A stretch of DNA of 64,000 nt from Rhizobium sp. SL86 (GTDB taxonomy: Bacteria; Pseudomonadota; Alphaproteobacteria; Rhizobiales; Rhizobiaceae), in the NCBI RefSeq assembly GCF_026672545.1, contig NZ_JAPPRJ010000009.1, positions 496,001-560,000 on the forward strand, written 5' to 3'. The stretch's first letter is position 1; every line of letters begins with the position of its first letter. Of the stretch, positions 26,256 to 38,664 are shown in pieces. The notes beneath the pieces are model-generated. The model did no database searches, was not told the origin of the DNA, and worked only from the letters and a program-made list of their open reading frames with translations. A program made the position numbers and the translations under genes.

Positions 26256-26505
26256 CGTTTCGCAGGACCTGATCAACGAATTACTGCGTCGGCTTCATCA
26301 GCGTGCTGACAAAGCTGACGTGATTGCCCGGGAACTGCGCAATGAGTTAACTTCGGTGCGCCTGCTTCTTCAGGCACATCAAAACGACATCAACAACCTC
26401 TATGGCGCGCTTCATGAACTCGATGCACGCATGGAGCGGATAGAGAACCGTCTCGAGCTCCGAGAACTGTCAGAAGCACAAGCAAGGTTTGAGCCTCACC
26501 CATGA
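26227..26505 (+). CDS. Small coiled-coil protein in the pur block (second of two)
   Basis: A 92-residue, strongly helical protein with a heptad-like C-terminal half (HELDARMERIENRLEL). I do not recognise it. The frame is +1 relative to the preceding small gene. Starts at TTG 26227, GTG 26239 or TTG 26248 are possible; the last would follow an AAGG site and overlap the previous gene by only 8 bp. Its stop overlaps the purQ ATG by 4 bp, so purQ translation is probably coupled to it. Confidence 0.6.
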   Translation: MIDKVLFLADVSQDLINELLRRLHQRADKADVIARELRNELTSVRLLLQAHQNDINNLYGALHELDARMERIENRLELRELSEAQARFEPHP

Positions 26506-27173
26506 AGTCCGCCGTCCTCCAGCTGCCCGGCCTGAACCGCGACCGGGACATGATCGCCGCCCTCACCCGCATTTCCGGACAGGCTCCGGTCACCGTCTGG
26601 CAGACCGAAACGGAAATCCCGGATGTCGACCTGATCGTCATCCCCGGTGGGTTTTCGTATGGTGACTACCTGCGCTGTGGCGCGATTGCCGCCCGCATGC
26701 CGGTGATGCAGGCCGTGCGCGAGAAGGCCGAAAAGGGCGTCAAGGTTCTCGGGGTCTGCAACGGCTTCCAGATTCTGGTCGAAGCCGGCATGCTGCCGGG
26801 CGCCCTGATGCGCAATTCCTCGCTCAAGTTCGTCTGCAAGGAGGTCAAGCTCGAGGTCGTCAACGCCGACACCGACTTCACCCGCGCCTATGCCGAGGGC
26901 CAGATCATCCGCTGCCCGGTTGCCCATCACGACGGCAATTATTTCGTCGAGGATGAGACCCTGAAGGCCATGCAGGACAAGGGCCAGGTGGTCTTCCGTT
27001 ATGCAGACGGGACCAACCCGAACGGCTCCATGTTGGACATTGCCGGCGTGGTCAACGAGCGCGGCAACGTGCTTGGCATGATGCCGCATCCGGAAAACCT
27101 CATCGAAGCCGCCCATGGCGGAACCGATGGCCGCGGCATCTTCGCCTCCGCCCTTGACGTCATCGCCGCCTGA
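26502..27173 (+). CDS. purQ: FGAM synthase glutaminase subunit PurQ
   Basis: A 223-residue class I glutamine amidotransferase that releases ammonia from glutamine for PurL. The nucleophile is Cys86 in GVCNGFQIL, and the His-Glu pair is in MMPHPENL. PGGFSYGDYLRCGAIA is the family oxyanion-side motif. Starts in a 4-bp overlap with the upstream small coiled-coil gene. Requires PurS and PurL, both encoded in this block. Confidence 0.96.
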   Translation: MKSAVLQLPGLNRDRDMIAALTRISGQAPVTVWQTETEIPDVDLIVIPGGFSYGDYLRCGAIAARMPVMQAVREKAEKGVKVLGVCNGFQILVEAGMLPGALMRNSSLKFVCKEVKLEVVNADTDFTRAYAEGQIIRCPVAHHDGNYFVEDETLKAMQDKGQVVFRYADGTNPNGSMLDIAGVVNERGNVLGMMPHPENLIEAAHGGTDGRGIFASALDVIAA

Positions 27174-27207
27174 ACGCCAAGCCAGACGCTGCGGCGGGAG
27201 CCTCTCC

Positions 27208-27600
27208 ATGCACAACTTCACCCGATATGCGCCGCTTGCCGGCGCAGCCATTCTCGTCGTGCTGACCGGCTGCCAGTCCAAATCGCCGGCTCCGACGACG
27301 AACCGTGCGGCACTTCCGACGATGGAACGGGTCGCACTTGCCGCCAATGCCTGCTGGTTCAAATCGGGCGATCCGGTATTTTCCGCCTATCGACTGGCCC
27401 CGGAACTCAACTCGTTTTCCGGACGTCCCCGCATTCTGGCCGTTCCGAAGGCGAGCCCCGAATCACGGCCGCTCCTCGTCGTCCAGGCGGAGGGCAATCC
27501 CGCGCGGCTCGATGCATTCGGGCCGATGATGGACGGCGCTGCCGGCAGCCGGATTCGCCAGGACGTGGTTCGCTGGGCGAACGGTGACAAGCGCTGCTGA
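27208..27600 (+). CDS. Small lipoprotein of unknown function
   Basis: A 130-residue predicted lipoprotein: hydrophobic signal segment then lipobox VLTGC, with mature Cys at about residue 21. The rest is soluble with two further cysteines, one of them at the C-terminus (KRC), which could pair. ATG 27208 follows GGGAG by 7 nt. It sits between purQ and an outer-membrane acyloxyacyl hydrolase, with no obvious link to purine synthesis. I do not recognise the family. Confidence 0.75.
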   Translation: MHNFTRYAPLAGAAILVVLTGCQSKSPAPTTNRAALPTMERVALAANACWFKSGDPVFSAYRLAPELNSFSGRPRILAVPKASPESRPLLVVQAEGNPARLDAFGPMMDGAAGSRIRQDVVRWANGDKRC

Positions 27601-27604
27601 CAGG

Positions 27605-27625
27605 GTTGCGTACCCTTAACGCAAC
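27605..27625. other. Small hairpin after the lipoprotein gene
   Basis: GTTGCGT-N7-ACGCAAC lies 4 bp after the stop codon. It lacks a T-run; it may protect the mRNA end or be a weak terminator. Confidence 0.3.
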
Positions 27626-27766
27626 AGATCGCGGTCGCGCGCAGATCGCGCCACCTTTCGGCCATTTTCGCACTTGTCATCCGTGTTTACGAAGGTTTAG
27701 TTTCCGTCACCGAGGTGCTTCGGCCAAGGCCGCTTCGCCCAGATCCGATTCGGAGACCATACCGGA

Positions 27767-28342
27767 ATGTCGAATTCATCATTGCTGACGCGACTTGCCC
27801 TGTCCCTGTCGGTGTCAGCCAGCATCCTTGCCGGCTCTGCAACCGCCTCCTTCTCCCAAGACCAGATTTTTGACGAGGCGCGGTTCGGCGTTTTCGGCGC
27901 GATCGACAACACCTATCTCAACGACGAGAAGGGTGCCTTCATCACCGGCATGTTGTTCTTCGATCCATTCGACAGCAAGTCGGCCACGGGATGGGAGCGT
28001 CTGGCACGGCCCCGCGTCCATATCGGCGGCGATCTGTCCACGGCCGGCGAAGCGAACCAGCTTTATGCGGGCTTTTCCTGGACCGCCCATCTTAACGAGC
28101 GCTTTTTCCTGGAAGCCGGTTTCGGCGGCGCCGTTACGGATGCCAAGAAGCACAATGACGGCACCCGCGGCCCCTTCGTCGGCTGCGCCACGCTGTTCCA
28201 TGAATATCTGGCGGCCGGCGTCAATCTCGACAAGAACTGGAGCATCGTCGCCCAGGTCGAACATTCCTCGCATGCGGATCTGTGTGGCGACGACAACAGC
28301 GGCCTCACACGAGCCGGCGTGCTGGTCGGCTACAAGTTCTGA
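27767..28342 (+). CDS. Acyloxyacyl hydrolase (PagL-like outer-membrane protein)
   Basis: A 191-residue secreted protein with a signal peptide (about 28 residues) and a short beta-barrel pattern ending in the outer-membrane-type C-terminal phenylalanine (VGYKF). It resembles the PagL/acyloxyacyl hydrolase family, which removes the 3-O acyl chain of lipid A. The candidate catalytic His and Ser are in VEHSSHADL. The gene stands between purQ and purL on the same strand, with a hairpin downstream. Activity on lipid A is inferred from family only. Confidence 0.72.
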   Translation: MSNSSLLTRLALSLSVSASILAGSATASFSQDQIFDEARFGVFGAIDNTYLNDEKGAFITGMLFFDPFDSKSATGWERLARPRVHIGGDLSTAGEANQLYAGFSWTAHLNERFFLEAGFGGAVTDAKKHNDGTRGPFVGCATLFHEYLAAGVNLDKNWSIVAQVEHSSHADLCGDDNSGLTRAGVLVGYKF

Positions 28343-28373
28343 CCGGCCAAGGGCCAATTGCACACAATCAGCA

Positions 28374-28403
28374 GGGCGCGACGGGAAAATTCCTGTCGCG
28401 CCC
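28374..28403 (+). terminator. Strong hairpin before purL
   Basis: A 13-bp stem with one G-T pair (GGGCGCGAC... / ...GTCGCGCCC) closes an AAAT tetraloop. There is no T-run, so it may be a Rho-associated or weak terminator, or an mRNA-protecting structure. It lies between the acyloxyacyl hydrolase and purL genes. Confidence 0.5.
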
Positions 28404-28456
28404 TTCGGCCTTCTGGGCTAAAGAGACGCCATTCCGGACCGCCACTAGAGAAGACG

Positions 28457-30664
<2,208 letters not shown>

Positions 30665-30752
30665 ACAACCCGTGGAAGCGCTTTGACAATCGCGTGCTTT
30701 TTGGCACTCTGATATAAAAGCATGCTGTGATTGACAGGAAGGAATGACCAAG

Positions 30753-30986
30753 ATGCCGATGCGCCCGGGTGATATCGAAGACATGATCAAGGCAGGAATT
30801 CCGGGTGCCAAGGTCACGATCCGGGACCTCGCCGGTGATGGCGATCATTATGCGGCGGAAGTTGTGGCCGAAGCATTCCGTGGCAAGAGCCGCGTGCAGC
30901 AGCACCAGATGGTCTATGAGGCGCTGAAGGGCAATATGGGCGGCGTCCTGCACGCCCTGGCTCTGCAGACCTCTGCCCCGGATTGA
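30753..30986 (+). CDS. BolA family protein
   Basis: A 77-residue BolA-family protein. VQQHQMVYEALKG is the conserved helix-turn region, and the C-terminal histidine in LHAL is a likely Fe-S ligand. BolA proteins form [2Fe-2S] heterodimers with CGFS monothiol glutaredoxins, and such a gene (grxD) is next downstream, which strongly suggests a working pair. ATG 30753 follows AGGAAGGA at 9 nt; ATG 30744 is possible. Confidence 0.92.
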   Translation: MPMRPGDIEDMIKAGIPGAKVTIRDLAGDGDHYAAEVVAEAFRGKSRVQQHQMVYEALKGNMGGVLHALALQTSAPD

Positions 30987-31126
30987 GACGCGCGCCACAA
31001 TTCCGATCCCATCAGGGCGATTTGATCCATCAACACGCCTGCAGTGGCTGGAAATTACGGCGCGCCATGTTATCTAAAGGCTCGAAAACCCCGGACCTTG
31101 AACCCGGGAAGGAAAGGATTGGAGCC

Positions 31127-31462
31127 ATGAGCGGAATTCACGAATTGATCGACAGCGAAGTGAAGGGCAATGATGTCGTGCTCTTCATGAAGGGTACGCC
31201 CCAGTTTCCCCAGTGTGGGTTCTCCGGCCAGGTCGTGCAGATCCTCGATTACCTCGGCGTCGATTATAAGGGCGTGAACGTTCTGGCGGACCAGGAAATC
31301 CGCCAGGGCATCAAGGATTACTCCAACTGGCCGACGATCCCGCAGCTCTACATCAAGGGCGAATTCGTCGGCGGCTGTGACATCGTGCGTGAGATGTTCC
31401 AGTCCGGCGAGTTGCAGAGCCATTTCCAGGAACAGGGTATCGCCGTTCGCGGCGCTGCCTGA
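31127..31462 (+). CDS. grxD: Monothiol glutaredoxin (Grx4 type)
   Basis: A 111-residue CGFS glutaredoxin. The active-site Cys30 is in PQCGFSGQV; WPTIPQLY and EFVGGCDIV are the glutathione-binding and conserved C-terminal segments. These proteins carry and transfer [2Fe-2S] clusters and interact with BolA, whose gene is directly upstream. ATG 31127 has AAGGA at 8 nt. A terminator follows. Confidence 0.96.
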   Translation: MSGIHELIDSEVKGNDVVLFMKGTPQFPQCGFSGQVVQILDYLGVDYKGVNVLADQEIRQGIKDYSNWPTIPQLYIKGEFVGGCDIVREMFQSGELQSHFQEQGIAVRGAA

Positions 31463-31506
31463 ACGGGCCTCTTGCCGGATCTACCGGCTTTAATCGATAA
31501 AGATCG

Positions 31507-31537
31507 AGGCGCCGCCATCCCGCGGCGCCTTTGTATT
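31507..31537 (+). terminator. Intrinsic terminator after grxD
   Basis: AGGCGCCGC and GCGGCGCCT form a perfect 9-bp stem with a 6-nt loop, followed by a T-rich stretch. Confidence 0.8.
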
Positions 31538-31552
31538 TTCAGGATTTAGAAC

Positions 31553-32800
31553 GTGACCACCGTAACAAACGCGGCGCCACCCCGGCTGAAAGGCATGGGC
31601 AAGGCAGAATTCATTGCAATGATGGCCATGTTGATGGCCCTGAATGCGCTCGCCATCGATATCATGCTGCCGGCTTTGCAGCAGATCGGCGAAGCGCTCA
31701 AAGTCGAGGATGTCAACCAGCGTCAGTTCATCGTCTCCTCGTACCTCTTCGGCTTCGGTTTTGCGCAACTGCTTTACGGCCCGATCTCCGACCGGTTCGG
31801 CCGCCGCATGCCGATGATCTTCGGGCTGTCGCTATATATCATCTGTGCGCTCGCAATCGTTGCGATCCCCTCCTTTGGCGGGCTGCTGGCACTGCGCTTC
31901 ATCCAGGGTGCGGGTGCAGCCTCCACCCGCGTCATCACCGTCTCGATCGTGCGTGACGTCTTCGGTGGCCGCGCCATGGCGGAAGTCATGTCGCTGATCA
32001 TGATGGTCTTCATGATCGTGCCGATCATCGCGCCGGGAACCGGCCAGCTGATCATGCTCGGCGGTGACTGGCACCTGATTTTCCTCTTCATCGGGGTGAT
32101 GGGCATGGCCATCCTCGCCTGGATGATGATCCGGCTGCCCGAGACATTGTCTCCGAACGACGTGCGGCCCCTGACCTTCTCCTCGATTATCGGCGGCTTT
32201 CGCATCGTCCTCACCAACCGTATCGCGTTGTGCTACACGATCGCCGCCACCTTCATCTTCGGTGCCCTGTTCGGCTTCATCAATTCGGCGCAACAGGTCT
32301 ATGTCGGCATCTATGGCCTCGGCCCCTGGTTCCCGGTCGCCTTCGCCGCCGTCGCAGCCTTCATGTCACTCGCCTCGTTCATCAATGCCAAGCTCGTCGG
32401 TCGCTTCGGTATGCGGCGCCTGTCACATGCCTCGCTGCTTGCCTTCATCGTCATCAACGCATTGTGGCTGTTCGTCCAGCTCGTTGGACCGCAGCCGATG
32501 CCCTTCCTGCTGTTCATCAGCTTCTTCGGGCTTGCCATGTTCATGTTCGGCTGGATCGGTGCGAACTTCAATTCGCTTGCCATGGAGCCGCTTGGCCACG
32601 TGGCCGGCACGGCCTCGTCCGTCCTCGGTTTCATGAGCACGGTCGGCGGCGCCGCAATCGGCGCCGTCATCGGGCAGGCCTTCAACGGTACGGCGCTGCC
32701 CATGGTGGCCGGTTTCTGTTCCGTCTCATTCGTCGGCCTGCTGTTCGTGCTGATCGCCGAAAAAGGCAAGCTTTTCCAGGCGCATAACCCGCGGGTCTGA
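31553..32800 (+). CDS. MFS drug exporter, Bcr/CflA type
   Basis: A 415-residue inner-membrane transporter with about 12 hydrophobic segments. LYGPISDRFGRRMP is the MFS loop 2-3 signature, and LDI-like AIDIMLPALQQIG near the first helix is typical of the Bcr/CflA drug-resistance subfamily. GTG 31553 follows AGGA by about 8 nt. The drug or metabolite exported cannot be read from sequence. It ends at a shared bidirectional terminator. Confidence 0.88.
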   Translation: MTTVTNAAPPRLKGMGKAEFIAMMAMLMALNALAIDIMLPALQQIGEALKVEDVNQRQFIVSSYLFGFGFAQLLYGPISDRFGRRMPMIFGLSLYIICALAIVAIPSFGGLLALRFIQGAGAASTRVITVSIVRDVFGGRAMAEVMSLIMMVFMIVPIIAPGTGQLIMLGGDWHLIFLFIGVMGMAILAWMMIRLPETLSPNDVRPLTFSSIIGGFRIVLTNRIALCYTIAATFIFGALFGFINSAQQVYVGIYGLGPWFPVAFAAVAAFMSLASFINAKLVGRFGMRRLSHASLLAFIVINALWLFVQLVGPQPMPFLLFISFFGLAMFMFGWIGANFNSLAMEPLGHVAGTASSVLGFMSTVGGAAIGAVIGQAFNGTALPMVAGFCSVSFVGLLFVLIAEKGKLFQAHNPRV

Positions 32801-32820
32801 TTGATCCGCCCTCAACATCA

Positions 32821-32855
32821 AAAAGCCCTGGCATCGAACCGATGCCAGGGCTTTT
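32821..32855. terminator. Bidirectional terminator
   Basis: A 16-bp perfect palindromic stem (AAAAGCCCTGGCATCG and its complement) with an AAC loop has T-runs in both directions. It separates the convergent MFS and inositol-phosphatase-family genes. Confidence 0.93.
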
Positions 32856-32885
32856 GTCGTTCAGCAATTGGCCGAGAAACGCCCC

Positions 32886-33701
32886 TCAGGCGATGATCTC
32901 ATCACGCAGAATACGCCAGCTCTCCGGATTGCTCGCCACCAGCAGGCCGCCTTCGAGATCGGTCGGGCGATAGGGGCTGCCGTCGAAACGTGCTGCGTGG
33001 CCGCCGGCCTCCTGCGCAATCAGCGTCCCGGCGAGATGGTCCCAGGGCATCAGCTTGTTGTACATGACAAAATCGACATGGCCGCCGACCAGCGTGCGAT
33101 ATTCATGCGCCGCACAGCGATAACAGGCGAACATCCTGACCTTGGCGAGGTTGCTGAGAATCTTCTCGCGCTGCTCGCCGAAGAAATAACCGGCGGATGC
33201 CATGCCGATCATTGCCTCGAGCGGTTTTGCGTCGGCAACCGACAGGCGCATGGCCTCGCCATCCGGCCGACGCAGGAAAGCCCCGCTGCCCTTTTCCGCG
33301 ATCACCCAGTCATCACCCATCGGATCGTAGATGATGCCGGCCACCGTCTCGTTTCTGTAGACGACGGAGGCCATGACCCCGAAGGCCGGGATGCCGGAGG
33401 CGAAGTTGAACGTGCCATCGACCGGATCCACGATCACCGCCAGTTCCGCATCCTTCAGCTTCGACAAAAGCGCCGGATCGGCCGCGACCGATTCCTCGCC
33501 GATGAACAGGGCCTGAGGCGCAATCCTCTCGATCTCGGCCCGGATCACCCGCTCGGCATTCACATCCGCCTCGGTCACCAGATCGGTGGCTTCCGACTTG
33601 GCGCGCACATCGCCCAGGTTGAGGCGGCGAAACCGCGGCAAAATTTCAGCCTTGGCCGCCCGTCGCAAAACGTCCGCCAGCGCCATCACATCAATCGGCA
33701 T
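32886..33701 (-). CDS. Inositol-monophosphatase-family enzyme
   Basis: A 271-residue magnesium-dependent phosphatase of the IMPase/FIG superfamily. Metal-binding motifs are GEES, IVDPVDGTFNF (DPxDGT) and PWDHLAGTLIAQEAGG. The last has histidine-leucine where many members have x-A-A. The substrate may be inositol-1-phosphate, histidinol phosphate or 3'-phosphoadenosine nucleotides; sequence alone does not choose. It lies 9 bp behind ttcA on the same strand. Confidence 0.88.
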   Translation of the reverse strand: MPIDVMALADVLRRAAKAEILPRFRRLNLGDVRAKSEATDLVTEADVNAERVIRAEIERIAPQALFIGEESVAADPALLSKLKDAELAVIVDPVDGTFNFASGIPAFGVMASVVYRNETVAGIIYDPMGDDWVIAEKGSGAFLRRPDGEAMRLSVADAKPLEAMIGMASAGYFFGEQREKILSNLAKVRMFACYRCAAHEYRTLVGGHVDFVMYNKLMPWDHLAGTLIAQEAGGHAARFDGSPYRPTDLEGGLLVASNPESWRILRDEIIA

Positions 33702-33710
33702 TGAAAAACC

Positions 33711-34619
33711 TCAGTCTTTTGGAGAGGGGGAAAGGGAGGCAAAATCAAACAGTTTCGGATCGAGCAAATGCGACGGGTTCACGTGGCCGAGCGCCCGCAG
33801 CATCCGGTCCTTGCGGCCGGGCATCTGCGCTTCCATCGTGGACAGCATCTGCTTCATCGCATTGCGCTGCAGTCCGTCCTGCGAACCACAGAGATCGCAG
33901 GGGATGATCGGAAACTGCATGGCCGCGGCAAATTTCGCCAGATCCTCTTCCGCGCAATAGGCAAGCGGGCGGAGCACGAAAAGATCCCCCTCGTCGTTCA
34001 AGAGCTTCGCCGGCATGCCGGCGAGCCTCCCGCCATGGAAGAGGTTCATGAAGAAAGTTTCGAGAATATCGTCGCGGTGATGGCCAAGCACCAGCGCTTC
34101 GCAGTCCTCTTCGCGCGCCACGCGATAGAGATTGCCGCGTCTCAGACGCGAACAGAGCGAACAATAGGTGGCGCCTTCCGGCACCTTTTCCTTCACCACC
34201 GAATAGGTGTCGCGATATTCGATGCGGTGTTTCACGCCGATGCCGGCGAGATACTCCGGCAGGATGTGTTTGGGAAAATTCGGCTGGCCCTGATCGAGGT
34301 TGCAGGCAACGAGTTCGACCGGCAACAGCCCGCGCCACTGGAGATCCATCAGAAGCGCGAGCAGCGAATAGCTGTCCTTGCCGCCAGAGAGGCCAATCAG
34401 CCAGCGGCGCTGGTCCTTCAGCATGCCAAAATCGTCGATCGCCTGGCGCACCTGGCGCAACAGCCGCTTGCGCAGCTTGTTGAAGGCCGTCGTCTGTGGC
34501 GCTTGGGCATACAGCCCATGCAGGAAACCATCACCATCCGCAGGCAGGCCATCAGGCCCACCAACGGTGTCATCGCCCATCCCGCTGCCGATCTCATCGG
34601 TCATACCATCCAGCGTCAC
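33711..34619 (-). CDS. ttcA: tRNA 2-thiocytidine synthase TtcA
   Basis: A 302-residue PP-loop ATPase that thiolates cytidine 32 of certain tRNAs using an iron-sulfur cluster. The PP-loop SGGKDS is at residues 78-83, and the cysteine pairs CSLC and CDLCGSQ are present, along with LGHHRDDILET. It begins with GTG 34619, with GAGGAG 6 nt upstream. The N-terminus has about 40 extra glycine/aspartate-rich residues before the conserved core; a shorter start is possible. Confidence 0.92.
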   Translation of the reverse strand: MTLDGMTDEIGSGMGDDTVGGPDGLPADGDGFLHGLYAQAPQTTAFNKLRKRLLRQVRQAIDDFGMLKDQRRWLIGLSGGKDSYSLLALLMDLQWRGLLPVELVACNLDQGQPNFPKHILPEYLAGIGVKHRIEYRDTYSVVKEKVPEGATYCSLCSRLRRGNLYRVAREEDCEALVLGHHRDDILETFFMNLFHGGRLAGMPAKLLNDEGDLFVLRPLAYCAEEDLAKFAAAMQFPIIPCDLCGSQDGLQRNAMKQMLSTMEAQMPGRKDRMLRALGHVNPSHLLDPKLFDFASLSPSPKD

Positions 34620-34695
34620 AGACTTCTCCTCATCGATTGCCGGACCGGATCAGCCACCCGGTCCATCGCACATTCCATCCGGGCTGCGCTGGCGA

Positions 34696-37356
34696 TCAGC
34701 CGGCGATCGCCGCAGCGACCGCCTCGATCGCGGCATCCGCCTTGTCGCCATCCGGCCCGCCGGCCTGGGCCATGTCCGGACGACCACCGCCACCCTTGCC
34801 ACCGAGCGCCACAGACGCGACACGCACCAGATCAACGGCGCTGAGACGCGCCGTTAGATCCGCCGTGACACCGACCACGGCACTGGCCTTGCCGTCTTCG
34901 CTGACCGCGATCAGCAGGACCACACCGGAGCCGAGACCGGTCTTCGCTTCGTCCACCAGACCCTTCAGGTCCTTGGCATCGACGCCGGACACGGCCTTGC
35001 CGAGATATTTGACGCCGGCAACCTCGCGCACCTCCTCCGCACCACCGCCCTGGGCGCCGCCCATGGCAAGCTTGCGGCGCGCATCCGCCAGTTCCTTCTC
35101 GAGCTTCTTGCGCTCTTCCATCAGCGCCTCGACGCGCGGCAGAAGCTCGGCCGGCTGCACCTTCAGCACGGAGGCAAGCGCCTTCACCCGTTCGTCCTGT
35201 TCGGACAGATAGGCGCGCGCGCCCTCACCCGTCACCGCCTCGATACGGCGCACGCCGGAACCGACGGCGCTTTCGCCGAGAACCCGCACGATGCCGATCT
35301 CGCCGGTGGAGGCGACATGCGTGCCGCCGCAGAGTTCGATGGAATAGGCCTTGCCGGCCTTGGAACCTTCGATGCCAGTGCCCATCGACACGACGCGCAC
35401 TTCGTCACCGTATTTTTCGCCGAACAGCGCCATGGCGCCTTCAGCAATCGCGTCATCGACGCTCATCAGGCGGGTGGTGACCGGCGCATTCTGCAGGATG
35501 ATGGCGTTCGCCATATCCTCGACCTTCTGCAGTTCTTCCGCCGACATCGGCTTCGGATGCGAGACGTCAAAGCGCAGGCGCTCCGGTGCCACCAGCGAGC
35601 CCTTCTGCGCCACATGGGTGCCGAGCACCTCACGCAGCGCCTCGTGCAGCAGGTGGGTCGCCGAATGGTTGGCGCGCAGCTTCGAACGACGAGCGTGATC
35701 GACCGTCAGCACCACCGCATCGCCGACCTTGAGAGAGCCTTCGGAGACAGTTGCCGAATGGACGAAGATACCTTCCCCCTTCTTCTGCGTATCCGTCACC
35801 GACAGCTTGGCGCCATCGGTGGACATGATCCCGGTATCGCCCATCTGGCCACCGGATTCGCCATAAAACGGCGTCTGGTTGACGACGATCTGCACGGTCT
35901 CGCCAGCCTTGGCCTCGTTCACCACGACGCCATCGCGCACGATCGCCTGCACCACGCCCTCGGCGCTTTCGGTGTCGTAACCGAGGAATTCGGTGGCGCC
36001 GAACTTTTCCTTCAGTTCGAACCACACGCCTTCTGTCGCCTTTTCGCCGGAGCCCGCCCAGTTGGCGCGCGCTTCCGCCTTCTGGCGCTGCATCGCATCG
36101 TTAAAGCCGGTCAGGTCTACGCCGATGCCGCGGGCGCGCAACGCATCCTGCGTCAGATCGAGCGGAAAACCATAGGTGTCATAGAGCTTGAAAGCGGTTT
36201 CGCCGTCGAGCGAATCGCCCTTGTTGAGCGTCTCCGTCGCATCGGAAAGCAGCGACAGACCCCGCGCCAGCGTCGTGCGGAATTTGCCTTCCTCGAGCTT
36301 CAGCGTTTCTGAGATCAGCGCCTCGGCGCGGCCAAGCTCCGGATAGGCACGGCCCATTTCGCCGACAAGCGCCGGCAGCAGGCGATACATCAGCGGCTCG
36401 CGCGCGCCGAGCAGCTGCATGTGGCGCATGGCGCGGCGCATGATTCGGCGCAGCACGTAGCCGCGGCCTTCATTCGACGGCAGCACACCGTCGGCAATCA
36501 GGAAGGCCGACGAGCGCAGGTGATCGGCAATCACGCGGAAGCTTGCAGCCTGGTCGCCTTCGGCCTTCACGCCGACGACGTCCTCGGTTGCGGCAATCAG
36601 CGCCTTGAAGAGGTCGGTGTCGAAAACACTCGAAACACCCTGCAGGATGCAGGCCATGCGCTCCAGGCCCATGCCGGTATCGATCGACGGGCGCGGCAGC
36701 GGCGTCCGTTCGCCAGGCGCCGCCTGATCGAACTGCATGAAAACCAGGTTCCAGAATTCGAGGAAGCGGTCGCCATCCTCCTCCGGCGAACCGGGCGGGC
36801 CGCCCCAGACATGCTCGCCCTGGTCGATGAATATTTCCGAGCAGGGGCCGCAGGGGCCGGTATCGCCCATCTGCCAGAAATTGTCGGAGGTCGGAATGCG
36901 GATGATCTTGTCGTCCGACAGTCCGGCGATCTTCTTCCACAGTGCGGCTGCCTCTTCATCCTCGGCATAGACGGTAACGAGCAGGCGCTCCTTCGGCAGG
37001 TCGAACCCCTTGGTGACCAGGTTCCAGGCGAGTTCGATCGCCCGATCCTTGAAATAATCGCCGAACGAGAAGTTGCCGAGCATTTCGAAGAAGGTCAGGT
37101 GTCGTGCGGTATAACCGACATTGTCCAGATCGTTGTGCTTGCCGCCGGCGCGCACGACCTTCTGCGAGGTGGTCGCCGTGGAATAGGGCCGCGATTCAAG
37201 ACCGGTGAAGACGTTCTTGAACTGCACCATGCCGGCATTGGTGAACATCAGCGTCGGGTCGTTGCGCGGCACCAGCGGGCTCGAGGAAACCACCTCGTGA
37301 CCGTTTTTCCGGAAATAGTCGAGGAAGGTCGACCGGATTTCATTCACGCCACTCAT
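34696..37356 (-). CDS. alaS: Alanyl-tRNA synthetase
   Basis: An 886-residue class II synthetase. Motif 1-3 catalytic region is N-terminal (LMFTNAGMVQFK, RHLTFFEMLGNFSFGDYFK), the editing domain carries HSATHLLHEAL (HxxxH) and CGGTHVASTGEIG (CxxxH), and the C-Ala/DHHA1 domain ends the protein with GGKGGGGRPDMAQAGG. ATG 37356 has AAGGG 7 nt upstream. It lies downstream of recA, a conserved order in rhizobia, but a terminator stands between. Confidence 0.97.
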   Translation of the reverse strand: MSGVNEIRSTFLDYFRKNGHEVVSSSPLVPRNDPTLMFTNAGMVQFKNVFTGLESRPYSTATTSQKVVRAGGKHNDLDNVGYTARHLTFFEMLGNFSFGDYFKDRAIELAWNLVTKGFDLPKERLLVTVYAEDEEAAALWKKIAGLSDDKIIRIPTSDNFWQMGDTGPCGPCSEIFIDQGEHVWGGPPGSPEEDGDRFLEFWNLVFMQFDQAAPGERTPLPRPSIDTGMGLERMACILQGVSSVFDTDLFKALIAATEDVVGVKAEGDQAASFRVIADHLRSSAFLIADGVLPSNEGRGYVLRRIMRRAMRHMQLLGAREPLMYRLLPALVGEMGRAYPELGRAEALISETLKLEEGKFRTTLARGLSLLSDATETLNKGDSLDGETAFKLYDTYGFPLDLTQDALRARGIGVDLTGFNDAMQRQKAEARANWAGSGEKATEGVWFELKEKFGATEFLGYDTESAEGVVQAIVRDGVVVNEAKAGETVQIVVNQTPFYGESGGQMGDTGIMSTDGAKLSVTDTQKKGEGIFVHSATVSEGSLKVGDAVVLTVDHARRSKLRANHSATHLLHEALREVLGTHVAQKGSLVAPERLRFDVSHPKPMSAEELQKVEDMANAIILQNAPVTTRLMSVDDAIAEGAMALFGEKYGDEVRVVSMGTGIEGSKAGKAYSIELCGGTHVASTGEIGIVRVLGESAVGSGVRRIEAVTGEGARAYLSEQDERVKALASVLKVQPAELLPRVEALMEERKKLEKELADARRKLAMGGAQGGGAEEVREVAGVKYLGKAVSGVDAKDLKGLVDEAKTGLGSGVVLLIAVSEDGKASAVVGVTADLTARLSAVDLVRVASVALGGKGGGGRPDMAQAGGPDGDKADAAIEAVAAAIAG

Positions 37357-37449
37357 GCAACAGCCCTTGTTCCCCCGCCCGCCGGGCGGTTTTACCGCGT
37401 CAAAAACCACTGGCTTTTATCGTTCCAGCCGGACCCTGTCCAGCACGAC

Positions 37450-37491
37450 AAAAAGCCGGCCGTCCATCTTCCTGCGATGCACGGCCGGCTT
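37450..37491 (-). terminator. Intrinsic terminator after recA
   Basis: AAGCCGGCCGT and its complement form an 11-bp stem with a 17-nt loop, ending in five T residues on the minus strand. Confidence 0.82.
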
Positions 37492-37521
37492 GCGAATTCG
37501 AGGGATGAATGAAGCGCCCGA

Positions 37522-38610
<1,089 letters not shown>

Positions 38611-38664
38611 CTGATCCACCTTTAGGTTATTGCAGCCCGGCGGGCAACAAACATCCGATGACTG

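Noticed and set aside
30687..30718. TTGACA and TATAAA before bolA as a promoter
   Set aside because: The spacing is 24 nt, too long for a normal sigma-70 promoter; the elements do not pair with better partners.
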